Part shown: positions 1 through 10,293 of the stretch, one piece after another
Layout of the letters: each line of letters opens with the position of its first letter
How positions within the stretch are numbered: the first letter of the stretch is position 1
Assembly (NCBI GenBank): GCA_963556195.1
Contig: OY744521.1
Span: 136,307,399-136,371,398, forward strand
Length of the DNA: 64,000 bases
Source of the DNA: Sepiola atlantica
Lineage: Eukaryota; Mollusca; Cephalopoda; Sepiida; Sepiolidae
Direction of reading: 5' to 3'
Program-made: the position numbers and the translations under genes
The notes under the pieces: generated by a model
Seen by the model: only the letters and a program-made list of their open reading frames with translations
The model's database searches: none
What the model was told of the DNA's origin: nothing

Positions 1-225
1 TCCGACGGGCGCGAACTCCGATCACAAATCGCAGTCGAGAGCATTTCCCGTTGACCACCACAAATTAGCTTAGAATTAAGTAGGAATTTAATTTTGTAAA
101 TACCAAGTCGGCGGGTATTTTACAACGAGCAGCGAATAGTGATCTACAACAACAAAGTGTGTTGGATCTCGCAATGAAACTAGTAGTACTGCTTGTTATT
201 AAACTCACTCAGAGTGCCCGGCCTT

Positions 226-226
226 A

Positions 227-286
<60 letters not shown>
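226..286. repeat. (TA)n microsatellite
   Basis: An uninterrupted TA dinucleotide run of about 55 bp. The 225 bases before it hold no coding or RNA signal that I recognise, so they may be the end of an unknown repeat tailed by this tract. Confidence 0.95.
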
Positions 287-288
<2 letters not shown>

Positions 289-1859
289 CAAGATGTCAGA
301 CAGCTGGTTTTGAGAATTCAACAAACTTAAAACATTAAATTGTTGATCAATACTGTGTAAATTAAATTCTTTTAGATTTCTGACTTCAATTCAGAAAGAT
401 TATTTTAAGTATAATATTAATGTTAATGATGTTTATTTTTTCAAAATAGATGATCGTCCAATTCTTAGAAAATTGTCTTTAATGATCGTTATGTGTTTGT
501 GTAAACTTGTTTTATAAAATGACTATTAATATTTTTGGGGATACCCTGTCTTTTATTTTTGTATAGACTATCGATATGCTTTGTTAATTTTCGCCTGAAA
601 AGATATTTTATTACGATATGAATATGTTATCGCGAGAAACTATTGTTATTCCACTTGCTCGAATTGTAAAATAGATTCGTTGCTTCTGAGGCCTTACAAG
701 AAAATATAAAACATTTTAAAAATGTTTTTGATGTTTTTCCCCCTTTTTTGTCCAATTGTTTCTTTTTCTTTCAAAATCTTAAACAAGTTGTAACAATTAA
801 CATCATTTTTTTTTTATTGCCATTTTCTTTCTGTTTTTTTTTTTGTGAAACGCAAAGCAAATAAACAATATCTGTTCATTTCGAAGTGTGATTTCCTTAT
901 TTTTTATTGCTTTATTTATTGTTGACAACAAAGAACACTTTTATAAAACGTATACAGTTTCTTTATTAGTTGTTTAGTAAGTCTCAAAATAAAAAGGGAT
1001 TTTTCGGTTTGTCAACCTTGTGGTAAGTAGGTTGTAAAGGATTCTCTCGACGCAATATCAAACGGGGCAATGAGAATGTAATTTTCTAACATCATATCAG
1101 ACAAGGAGACGAAGGTTGGTTAGCTTTAGGAGTGAACTTTTATTATAGTCCGTCTCTGTCGACATAACTGTTTTTTATGATCCATGGGGTCGCCAATCCC
1201 AATCAAACTGCCTTTTCTCACACTGCATTTTCTCACACATTTAGACGCACACCCCTCTACGGTCTTACTCCACGCATCGACGTTTCGTAACCACCAACTG
1301 TTATACAGTCACCAACTGTTATACAGTCACCTACTGCATATCATCGTCGTCGTCGTGAAAACAGGTTGTTTCTCGTCTGTTGATATAAAAGCACACCGCA
1401 CTAGTTATTTGGCTTTTAAATAAGATTTATTTAAAAAAAAACAAATTGACTTCGTATGTGTGTATATGAGAGAGAGAGAGGGGGGGAGATATCGACAGAT
1501 AGCATGTCTCGCTACACCCAACTATCTTCAGCTCGCTGTCCTCATTTTGGAAATTGCACGGAAACACGTCTGTCCTCGTTGAAATCTCACCGGCTAAAAG
1601 CGAGAAAACGAGGGCCTCGCCCGGAAATCACGTGGTTTACATAGATTCCGCCCGACGTCCCTCTCTGACTTATTACCCATGAACTTTCATACTCCAAACA
1701 CGACTCTATCTATGTAACACAAACTCTTGGACAATGTATTATATTAGCTTTCACTTGAATTCCTTTAATTGACACTTAATATATTACAAAAAGAGAAAAT
1801 AAAGATTATTTAAAACTAGATGACATATCTGACATTGAATATATTACATATTCATTGGT
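287..1859. other. AT-rich stretch, nothing recognised
   Basis: No open frame with a recognisable domain, no RNA gene and no inverted repeat that I can see. It holds T-rich runs near 780-850, a small direct duplication (CAACTGTTATACAGTCAC twice, about 1297-1328) and a (GA)n/G run near 1468-1486. The short frames at 1184-1423 and 1456-1644 have no recognisable similarity and I do not call them genes. Confidence 0.5.
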
Positions 1860-2460
1860 TATTTGTTTCTTTCTCTATTTTTCTTTCTCTCGATCCCTCT
1901 ATTTCTTTTCTCTTTTTCTAGCTTTTTTGGTTTTTGTTTCTTTTCCTACCTATTAGTTTTCTTTTTTCTTCCATGTTTTTTTTTTGTTTTCTCCTCTCTT
2001 TTCACTTTCTTCTTTTCTTGTGTACTTTGACTTCTCTCCATCATTCCTTTCAATTTCTCTCCTTTCTGTTAATTTATGCATTTTTTATCATTTCCTTTCT
2101 TGTCTTTACATCTTTATACATATCCCCCCTTTGACTTCCTTTCTCTGTATCTTATTCCTTCCTTCCTTCCTTCCTTCCTACTGTCCTTCCTCTCTCTTGG
2201 ATTTTTTATTTCTTTGTTTTTCTTTTCCTTTTTTTCTTACTTCTTTCTTTATTTTTCTCATTTTATTTCCATGTTGGTCTCCTTCTTTCTTTCCTTTTTT
2301 CCTCCTTTTTTCATTTCTGTTTGTTTACTGTATTTATTTCGCCTCCTTCTTTTGTTCTTTCCTTCCTTTTTCTTTTACTTTTATGTATGCCATTCTTTCC
2401 TCCATTTTTATTCGTTTAATTTTTTCTATTGTACTTTTTTCTATTGTTTTATAGACGATC
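1860..2460. repeat. Polypyrimidine tract
   Basis: About 600 bp in which the plus strand is overwhelmingly C and T, with local (CCTT)n around 2156-2180. The open frames that run through it (1934-2675) would encode F/L/S/P-only protein and are composition artefacts. Long homopurine/homopyrimidine DNA can adopt triplex structures; that is general knowledge and is not shown here. Confidence 0.85.
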
Positions 2461-2798
2461 AATCCAAAGATAATATTTATGTATTTGTAATGTTTTTCTT
2501 TCCAACGCTTTTATTAACGCATTCGCCATATTTGCTGCCTCCCCCCCTTATTTGCTTACAATATCTTGCTTATATTCCCGATTTTTTGTTTCGGACTAAA
2601 ACAACGCATCCGCCATTTTGTTTCATGGTTTTATTGTTTAGTTTTCGCCTGTTTTTTTTCTTTTATGTCTCTTGATAATTGGCCCCAATCATGAACCTTT
2701 GTACTTTTCAGCAACCAAACGTTCATAATGGCTTCTACAATTTAATCTAATGACAATTGGATTTCTCTTCAGTACAAATGGAATGCTGCATTTTTAGG

Positions 2799-2832
2799 AT
2801 TATTCGAACTACTATTCTCATCTTGGTTATCC
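2799..2832. repeat. MITE end fragment (family of 52.8 kb)
   Basis: The segment resembles the left terminal repeat of the inverted-repeat element at 52775-52987: an ATTCGRACTACTRTTCTCATC core followed by TTGG. Only this end is recognisable here, so it is either a decayed copy or a solo end. Confidence 0.5.
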
Positions 2833-3227
2833 TAAAAGAAAAGAAAAACTAGTCAGATCAAGAGGAGAAGCAATAGCACTTTAAGTTGCGAAAGAAATTG
2901 CATTGTGCGACGTAGTCTGAACCCCGTTACGATGTGGCTTGTCGTGTGACTTCGTCAACCAATCATTAACTTGGCGAGCACTTGTTACAAAATGACTCGC
3001 TGATTACCTAAATTAACTGAAACCCAAATTAACAGCTAAACAAGAAAATTAGAAGAAAAAAAAAGGAATCATTACCTCTCTCTTTAACTTGTCAGTAGTC
3101 ATGTGGTACAGGTCACATGACTATAGTAACTATAAGTGTTCGTGAAAAATAATAACTTTTGGTTAGTTAAGAATCCAAAAACACAAGGTAAGAACATTGC
3201 TATTCTCCCCCTGACCACAGTCAATTC

Positions 3228-3335
3228 TCGACATAACATTTCAGCCAATGTAACCTCTGACCTTCTTAAATTGACCCAAAACATCGGGAAAATAACAACC
3301 AAAATGAGAATAGTAGTCCGAATAATCAAAATAAT
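3228..3335. repeat. MITE fragment (family of 52.8 kb)
   Basis: It carries the pieces of the 52775-52987 element in the same order: ATTTCAGCCAATGTAACCTC, then GACCTTCTTAA, then a terminal AAATGAGAATAGTAGTCCGA block ending in ATAATC. Sequence is diverged, which suggests an old copy. No coding capacity. Confidence 0.6.
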
Positions 3336-3433
3336 ATAAATTACCAATCTTCATCTCAAACATTTTGAAACAAAATAGAATGCTGATTAAATCATTGAAG
3401 CAGCTGAAGCAGTATCTTCATGTTCCAGTTATA

Positions 3434-3436
<3 letters not shown>

Positions 3437-3526
<90 letters not shown>

Positions 3527-3597
3527 AATATATATATATATATATACACGAATATATATATATATATACACACGAATATATATATATATATATACAC

Positions 3598-3678
<81 letters not shown>

Positions 3679-3685
3679 TATAAAA
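3437..3685. repeat. Compound (CT)n/(TA)n array with CACGAA spacers
   Basis: A (TC)n run is followed by long (TA)n blocks interrupted four times by ACACGAA or ACACACGAA spacers at roughly 3520, 3547, 3570 and 3594. This is a higher-order minisatellite built on a dinucleotide repeat. The apparent open frames through it are artefacts. Confidence 0.95.
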
Positions 3686-3697
3686 GTAAATATTACA

Positions 3698-3840
3698 TTA
3701 TTTTTACCTACAGACGCCGGCGTTTCAAGCATTAGTATAGGTAATGATAATTTCAGACGGTCGGAGATCCGAACCCAGTTACAGAATCAGCCTAGACTCC
3801 GTAAGCTATCGCTCTAACCCCACGGTCACGGTTAATAACA
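3698..3840 (-). repeat. tRNA-derived SINE, (TA)n-tailed
   Basis: Read on the minus strand, this has a tRNA-like organisation: GGGGTTAGAGCGATAGCTTA resembles an A-box region, and about 30 nt later GGGTTCGGATCTCC resembles a B box. A conserved body follows (GACCGTCTGAAATTATCA, then TTGAAACGCCGGCGT) and the element ends in the (TA)n array at 3472-3685. RNA polymerase III promoters of this type define tRNA-derived SINEs. A second partial copy sits at 4038-4111. It is not a functional tRNA because the cloverleaf is not complete. Confidence 0.6.
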
Positions 3841-4037
3841 ACGTAAAGAAGGGAAATTATGTTCTATTTGTGTTTAAGAAAGTGGGCAACAAATAGTGGA
3901 CAATCGTGAGGGTTCAATGAACGTTGTCTAAACTTTGCGTAAAGGTAAGTGACAGTCTATTTTTAACTTTCCGAACACGACTCAACTATAATTTCTTAAA
4001 TAGGTGTATAACTCTATTTATTAAATAAATATTTAAA

Positions 4038-4108
4038 AAATGTACCTACAAACGCCGGCGTTTCAAGATTTTGCAATTATCGGTGTAAGAAGTGATAATT
4101 TCAGACGG

Positions 4109-4111
<3 letters not shown>
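4038..4111 (-). repeat. Partial SINE copy (3' body)
   Basis: It shares the GACCGTCTGAAATTATCA and CTTGAAACGCCGGCGT blocks with the SINE at 3698-3840, in the same orientation. The tRNA-like part is missing; a (TA)n tract (4112-4190) sits where it should begin. Confidence 0.6.

Positions 4112-4190
<79 letters not shown>
4112..4190. repeat. (TA)n microsatellite
   Basis: Uninterrupted TA repeat of about 78 bp, replacing the promoter half of the partial SINE next to it. The 660 bases after it, up to 4850, show no recognisable gene; they hold a short (TA)n near 4729-4749. Confidence 0.95.
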
Positions 4191-4195
<5 letters not shown>

Positions 4196-4850
4196 GGAAG
4201 TTTCTCAACCATTAAAACTATATAAGAAAAAAATAAAACAAAAAAACCTGAAGTCCCAAGTCGTTCAGTGGAAAATCACTCATGTAAGTCAATTTAGTTT
4301 TTACAGTTATTATATTAGTTTGCTTCTAAAATTATTTAAGGGATCATCAGTTGTTTACCATGAAAAACTGTTTCGGGAATTTAAAAACAAGACAGTATTT
4401 AATTTCATGGCTTCCCAGCAGAGTTTATCAGAACCCACTTCCCTTAAAAGACAAAAACATAAACGTTTCGTATATTAAATCTAAGTTTTGTTCCGTATAA
4501 ATGTTTTGCTAACTTATATTAGTTATTAAAAAAAGGTCCTCTTTACCTGTGTTGTTTGTCTGTCTAATAAAAGTTATCCGTTACTTACAAAAATGTTGCT
4601 GCATTTTACAGTGTTTAGACGAATCCATTACACTACTTTTTAGGTGATTAATGTATTTTTAGTTTTAGTTTTATATTAAAAATATAAAAAAATATCAACA
4701 TATCAAAATATAAACAAATTTTAAAATTATATATATATATATATATATAATTTTAGTCCTTTTTTCTCTCCCTCCTCCGTCTCCGCCTCCTCCTCCTTTG
4801 TTGTTTAATTCCTTGTTATCAATTTTAAATAAATACTAATCATCCTCGCC

Positions 4851-5157
4851 CACTCACAGCGTTCATAAGCTTAACTGCCGATTTTTTCTTCTTTCTTCTT
4901 CTTTTTCTTATTTAACTCACAGCGTTTCCAATCGGTGTTCATAAACGAACTGCCGATTTTTTCTCTTTCTTCTTCTTCTTCTTCTTTTTTAACTCACAGC
5001 GTTTCCAATCGGCGTTCATAAGCTAATTGTCGATTTTTTCTCTCTTTCTTCTTCTTTTTTCTTTTTTAACTCACAACGTTTCCAATCGGCGTTCATAAGC
5101 TAACTGCCGATTTTTTCTCTTTCTTCTTCTTCTTCTTCTTCTTCTTCTTTTTTAACA
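4851..5157. repeat. ~77-bp tandem array, 4 copies
   Basis: Each unit contains TCACAGCGTTTCCAATCGG, then GTTCATAAGC, then AACTGCCGATTTTTTCT and a CTT-rich stretch. Units start at about 4852, 4915, 4992 and 5069, so the spacing is 63, 77 and 77 bp; the first unit lacks the TTTCCAATCGG part. The CTT-rich part varies in length between units. Confidence 0.9.
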
Positions 5158-5265
5158 TTTCTTTCTTTCTTTATCCCTCTCCACTGTTTTTCTATATAAT
5201 TAGTATATGTGGTTTTTATATAATTAGTATATGTGTTATATATACGTTTATACATATTCTACATT

Positions 5266-5765
5266 ATTTCTATTTAGATAGCTTTGGATTTGCTCTATCA
5301 ATTCATTTTGATTAATTTGATAAGACTTAAAAGCATCAGGATGGCGAGTAATTGCCTAATTTAATTGTCTAAATATTTTATTTTGATCGCCACCTTGTTT
5401 AATCATTCTTATTATTAGGTCAGAAATTGGGGGCATAAAATCTACCAATTTTAAGGTAACACGAGCAATCCTCAGAAATTCGGACATAATACTCCCGTAA
5501 AATATATACACAGGGCAGGTACTATTTTTATGTGGCATCTGCACGATACGAAAAGGGACTGAATTTATTTTATCAAACAGTTTATAGATAAATATTTCAT
5601 CTTCAATGTTTATATCCAAATCAAAAAAAAAGTAGCTTGTGTTCCCTTATGTTCATAGTTTAATTTTAACTCTTTAGGATATATTAAATGTTTAGTATTT
5701 GCAAACTCATCGCTATCATTAATGCAAACAAGGTCGTCAATATATCGCTTATATATATAATTTAA
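5266..5765 (-). pseudogene. Penelope-like reverse transcriptase fragment
   Basis: On the minus strand the translation runs through RYIDDLVCIND (the RT catalytic YxDD-type motif), IYPKELKLNYEH, then DLDINIEDEIFIYKLFDK and later EFLRIARV and RMIKQGG. This order matches the C-terminal half of the RT domain of Penelope-like elements, where an aromatic-x-DD box is followed by IYP-E-L and DLDI motifs. A frame change lies in the A-run near 5620, so the frame 5356-5619 is only its second part. There is no GIY-YIG nuclease attached. It is a truncated dead copy. The family call rests on motif recognition, not on a search. Confidence 0.7.
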
Positions 5766-6204
5766 AACGGTTATTTATATATATGTGTGTGTGTATTTAT
5801 TTTAATTTTGTAACACAAAGTACTTATAATAGCTCAATAGTTTAAAGCTAGAGCTATGCTACATTTAGTATTTTTATGCTGTTTAATACTACATCATTGC
5901 ACAGAGTACAGATTCACGTCATTTTTTCCAACTTATTTTTTTTATTTCGCAGACAGTTGGTTCGGCTCACATCAATATATGTGTAAAAATGCTCCTATGC
6001 ATTTATTTATTTCTACATGTGGCTATCCTCAGTGCAAATTGTACAAATACAAATTCAGAAAAACTTTTTAAAACTTGGCGATTATAGATTATAGCCCGAA
6101 TTACAGTCAATATTCATTATCAATTCTTTTTATACATGGAATTATGGTCCCTTTACATCTTTTTAAATAACATGTACGTATCTTATCTTTTCTTTTTATA
6201 TTTC

Positions 6205-6273
<69 letters not shown>

Positions 6274-6279
6274 GTGTGA
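5766..6279. other. AT-rich spacer with (TA)n(TG)n at 6209-6277
   Basis: No gene signal. It ends in a (TA)n tract followed by (TG)n, and the LINE copy at 6280 begins directly after that microsatellite. Confidence 0.6.
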
Positions 6280-8580
6280 CTCAGACAGAAGATATGCACG
6301 AACTCGCAGTTATATTCATAACACCCTCCCCTTGACTAGAGAACATAGTCTAGAATTAGATAACGAGGCCTACATGTGCTTTAGATTAACCTTACAACAC
6401 AGAATCAATTACTTATACTTCCTCTACCGTTCTCCTTTGACCTAGGACTGTAGCTTGCTCGACTCTGTCTCTGATAGTATTGATGCAGCATTCTCTTTAG
6501 ATCCGAGCGCCTAAGTGCATGTTTAGGGTGGTTTTTAATGTTTACCACAGTAATTGCCTTGGTTTCTCTAGTTATATTGACGCAGCTGATAAAAACACAC
6601 ATAGTTTCTCTTTTGAACATCCCATTTCCCAAACTGTCACTTTCCCAACCCGTCTCCCAAATCGTGAGGATCAGAAAACATCACTGCTCGAGACTAATGC
6701 GACCGATACCAATAGCTCACTCGGGAACGCTTATTACCTTGTTCTAATGGTTGATATCACACTAAACGTTCGCTTCCAGACTGGGGAGACGTTGCTCAAA
6801 CGACGGGATACTACAAACGGGCTGATTGAGAATCTATCAGCGATCACATCAAGGACGCTCCGTGAGGTTACATCTTTTCTCTCCCTGCTGAACACTGTGC
6901 AAATGAGGTAATTGAATGAGTTAAAGCAAGTATAGAAACAAATTTCCCCGCACGAAAATTCTATAGCAAGCCCCACTTTCACCAATGGTTCACTTCAACC
7001 TATGCAGCCGCTAATGCGCATAGAAAGCAAGCATTCTGCCGATTCAACCACTATAAATCAAATACAAATTGATCATAATTGTAAAAGTGTAATGATCAGA
7101 AAATGCACTGAGTCACACAAATTAGGAACTTGCGATTTCTTAAAACTCTATAATAGTATGGTGAATCAACAATTCCCCCGCTATTCAATAATGATGATGT
7201 CGCCCGCACGGCAACTGATAACGCTAAACTGCTTGTCCAGCGGTTCGCCTTCAACTTCATCTTGGACTCCACAAACAACTCTCTCCCAAATGTATCACTG
7301 CAAACTGAGGCCACATTTGATGATCCAATCATCACTCCCTCTCAAGTCCGGGATATCATGAAAACCTTGATAACTCCAAAGTATGTTGGTCTGATCTTAT
7401 CCCTGCTATAGAAACAAAGAAATGCTCTGCTGAGCTAGCTCTGTAATCTCCAAACTCTATAACAAATGTCTTGTCGAATCTTGCTTTCCTGATAGCTGAA
7501 AAAATGCTTCTGTGGTACCAGTGTTCAAAGATCGTGGTTAAAAAACTGACCGCTCTTTGTTAAAATCTTTGAATCATTAATTAATCTCGCGATAGTCCAC
7601 CACATCGTTAATGCTAACCTTCTTTCTGACAAACAGTATGGATTTAGACAAGCCTGTTCTACTGCAGATCCATTGACCTGAGATGACCTTATAAGGGTTG
7701 AAAGGTCGTTAAACCTCAACAAACAACAAAATCTACTGCAGATATCATAACAGTCATCTCTGAACGCATATACCATACACAGGACAAGACTGGTGAAGCT
7801 TGAGTAGTAGCACTTGATATATCCAAAGCCTTTGATTAAGTCTGGCATGAAAGTCTTCTCATGAAAATGTATTTCTACGGTTTTAATGGACGAATATTTT
7901 ATATAATCAGATCCTTCTCAGCCAAAAGAATAAACCAGGTTGTTCACGATAGCCGTACATCTAAACAACATGACATTAATGCGAGTGTGCCCTAGGGGGT
8001 CTATCCTTGCACCGTCATTATTCCTGCTTTTCAGAAACGACCTCCTTGAAGCAATTGTTTCCGATATGGGTATATTTGCTGGTGAGACAACGCTTTATTC
8101 TCAACATGTGAGTAAAACGAACACAAACATATCTAAGGCAATGGATGAATACTTAGAAAATTTCCTCCAGTCTGTAGTGGAATGATGACATAAATAAATC
8201 GTAACTTTTAATGCTACTAAGACAAAGCTTCTTTCTTTTAACAATTATAAAAATTTTCTCAGCCACAGATTGCCATGGCTAATAGAACTCCTCGGCCTAA
8301 CATTTACAGGTAATATGAATTGGAACAAATACTTTGAAGGCATTGCCAAGCTTGCTGCAAGGAAGGTGGGTTCCCTTTACCGTGATAGAAAACATCTCAC
8401 ACCTGCCAGTATCCTATATCTCTAGAAAAAAACACTATTCGCCCGTGCATGGAGTATTGTTGTCCCATCTGGGCGGGAAAAGGGCCTCTAATCTAATAGG
8501 TCTCATACTATGTACCAAGATCCAGCCGCAAGGTTGCATCCCTGTGCTTGTATTACAAGTACTTTAATAGGGTGCGTTCT
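6280..8580 (+). pseudogene. Decayed CR1/Jockey-type LINE copy
   Basis: Translated pieces follow, in order, the protein of the better-preserved LINE at 58.7-61.7 kb: NTLPLTREH and YMCFRLTL (endonuclease domain), YLYFLYRSP, SLSQPV-type and FPTRLP, GNA-Y-LVLM; then the RT motifs VALDISKAFD (as LDISKAFD before VWHE near 7815-7850), GSILAPSLFLLF (about 7998-8030) and a degenerate ADDT box (GETTLYS near 8083); and finally MNWNKYFEG and KVGSLYR. Many stops and frameshifts interrupt it. The start is truncated inside the endonuclease and the end lacks the 3' UTR. It is interrupted at 7670-7731 by a short insertion. Confidence 0.8.
7658..7743. mobile_element. 62-bp SINE-like insertion with 12-bp target duplication
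   Basis: TCTACTGCAGAT occurs at 7658-7669 and again at 7732-7743, flanking 62 bp that have no counterpart in the related LINE at 58.7-61.7 kb. Removing one repeat and the insert restores continuity of the RT coding frame (STAD into ILTVISER). The insert ends in an A-rich tail (CAACAAACAACAAAA). A 12-bp duplication and an A-rich 3' end are what LINE-mediated retrotransposition leaves, so this is probably a strongly 5'-truncated SINE. The source family is unknown to me. Confidence 0.75.
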
Positions 8581-8589
8581 GACTCACTT

Positions 8590-8900
8590 GCTGCACTTGT
8601 TTATCTTTTTTCTTCACTTCATCTTTCTCCACCTTCTTCTTCTTTTTTTTCCTCCACCTTTTTCAATTTTTTATTGTTGTTTTTCTTGATTTTCTTCGTT
8701 TTCTCCTACTAATTCTCTTTCGCTTCTTCGTTATTCTTCTTCTCTTCTTCCCCTTCTCTTTATTCTCCTTTTTATTCTCCTCTTTCTCCTTTTCATTCTT
8801 CTTCTTTTCTTCCACATTTTTCAATTACTTCTTCTTCTTCTTCATCTACTCCTCGTCGTTCTTCTTCTTTTTCTTCTTCTATTTCTTCTCCCTCGCCTAT
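8590..8900. repeat. CTT-rich pyrimidine tract
   Basis: About 300 bp of interrupted CTT/TTC repeats with strong strand asymmetry. No coding potential. The following 430 bases up to 9328 show nothing I recognise; the 82-codon frame at 8933-9181 has no recognisable similarity. Confidence 0.85.
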
Positions 8901-9327
8901 GTCACAGATGTAGTTGCTCCTTTATATCTTGATTGACTGAGACCAAATGCAACATAACTTTGTTCCCACATCATCGGTTCAAATACTACGTGAAAATATG
9001 CGGCACGCCGATTTCATTGTTTTCTTTTTTCACATTAACAAATGCCTTTTTGTGTGTGACTTTTTGCCTTGAACAAACATCGGACCTTTTGTTACACTCC
9101 CTCCCTCTCTCATCTGTAATGTTCCCGCCTCCTACTAATTATGTTTTTTTCAACCTCGTTTTCATATTTTCACGTCCTTAAACTAAATTTGGCAAATCGG
9201 ATTTCATATTTCTTGCATGATATAAACGAACTCTTATGATTTGATGACATTTAGCCAACGTTACATTATAGAGGTGCTATAATGTTAGTTGTCACCTCAT
9301 ACTTTTTTTATTAGACCCTCTTTCTTT

Positions 9328-9328
9328 A

Positions 9329-9364
<36 letters not shown>

Positions 9365-9419
9365 TTTTTAAAAATAGAAGAAGAAGAAGAAGAAGAAGAA
9401 GAAGAAGAAGAAGAAGAAA
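9328..9419. repeat. (TAA)n then (GAA)n
   Basis: A (TAA)12-like run is followed within 15 bp by (GAA)n. This resembles the TAA/GAA tails at 51.7 kb, so it could mark the former 3' end of an R2-like repeat, but the adjoining sequence does not show one. Confidence 0.9.
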
Positions 9420-9420
9420 A

Positions 9421-9880
9421 CCCTTTAGTGAAGATGATTATTAATTCCCACGCGGATTAAAACAAAGTTATTGAGCGACGTGTTAACAAACGAACGTCAA
9501 TTATAATAAACAAAAATAATATATAAAAAAATAAAGACCCTTCAGTGAAGATGATTTGTTATTCCCACGCGGATTTCTGTATAAAACAAAAGTATTGAGC
9601 GACGTGTGAACGAACGAACATCGATTACAATAACAAAAAAAATAATAATATATTTTTTAAAAAAGAAGATTTTTCAGTGAAAATGATTGTTAATTCCCAC
9701 GCAGGATTTCTGTATAAAACAAAGTTATTGAGCGACGTGTGAACGGACGAACGTCGATTTCAATAAAAAAAATAATAATATATTTTTTAAAGTGAAACCC
9801 TTCAGTGGAGATGCTTATTAATTGCCATGCGAGTTTTCTGTTTAAAACCAAGTTATTTGGCGACTTGTTTTTTATAGTGG
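9421..9880. repeat. ~117-132-bp tandem array, 4 copies
   Basis: Each unit begins CCCTTCAGTGAAGATGATT (varying), continues with TTCCCACGCGGATTTCTGT, AAAACAAAGTTATTGAGCGA and CGTGTGAACGAACGAACGTC, and ends in an A/T-rich AATAATAATATA stretch. Units start near 9421, 9538, 9670 and 9798. The last unit is the most diverged and is cut short. Confidence 0.9.
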
Positions 9881-10290
9881 ATCGCTCACTATTGAAATAG
9901 TTGCAGCTGGTAAGGTATTTGATTTAACTGCAAAGCGTCTTCGTTTATCATCAAAATAGAATGTAATAATAGCTGTGGTGATAATAATGATTATCATAGT
10001 AATTAATGGTGGTAATAACAATAATGATCATAATAAGAATTATCGCGGCCGCGGATAAACTGGCATAGGGAGTTTAGAATCTCCAACAAGCCATAGCGAA
10101 CGCAACATCTCTAAGGTTGGCAAATACCTGATGGAATGCAAAAGCAGATGCAAATACCTGGCAGAGTTTAACTGCATTGCATGGCCAGGATTGGGTCGTC
10201 AGCTTTGGATAGCAACTCTCCTAGAATTGGTATCTCAATAAAAATACTAGGAAAGGAAAACATTACACAAACCATTCTTCATATTATTTC
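9881..10290. other. Spacer, possible 5' region of R2-like LINE
   Basis: Contains ATA/ATG trinucleotide-rich sequence and, from about 10045 (GCGGCCGCGGATAAACTGGC), sequence of more balanced composition that leads into the R2-like coding region. It could be that element's 5' UTR, but nothing proves where the element starts. Confidence 0.35.
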
Positions 10291-10293
10291 AAT

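Noticed and set aside
1934..2675. Overlapping frames of 66-199 codons rich in Phe, Leu and Ser
   Set aside because: They read through a polypyrimidine tract; the composition alone keeps the frames open and the protein has no domain.
3365..4478. Frames encoding long Ile-Tyr repeats
   Set aside because: Translation of (TA)n microsatellites. The same applies to similar frames at 16.4-17.0, 18.9, 19.7, 20.1, 26.4, 43.9, 44.5, 58.4, 62.2 and 62.5 kb.
4851..5157. CRISPR-like regular repeat
   Set aside because: The units are contiguous with simple CTT-rich filler of variable length, there are no unique spacers or cas genes, and the context is eukaryotic.
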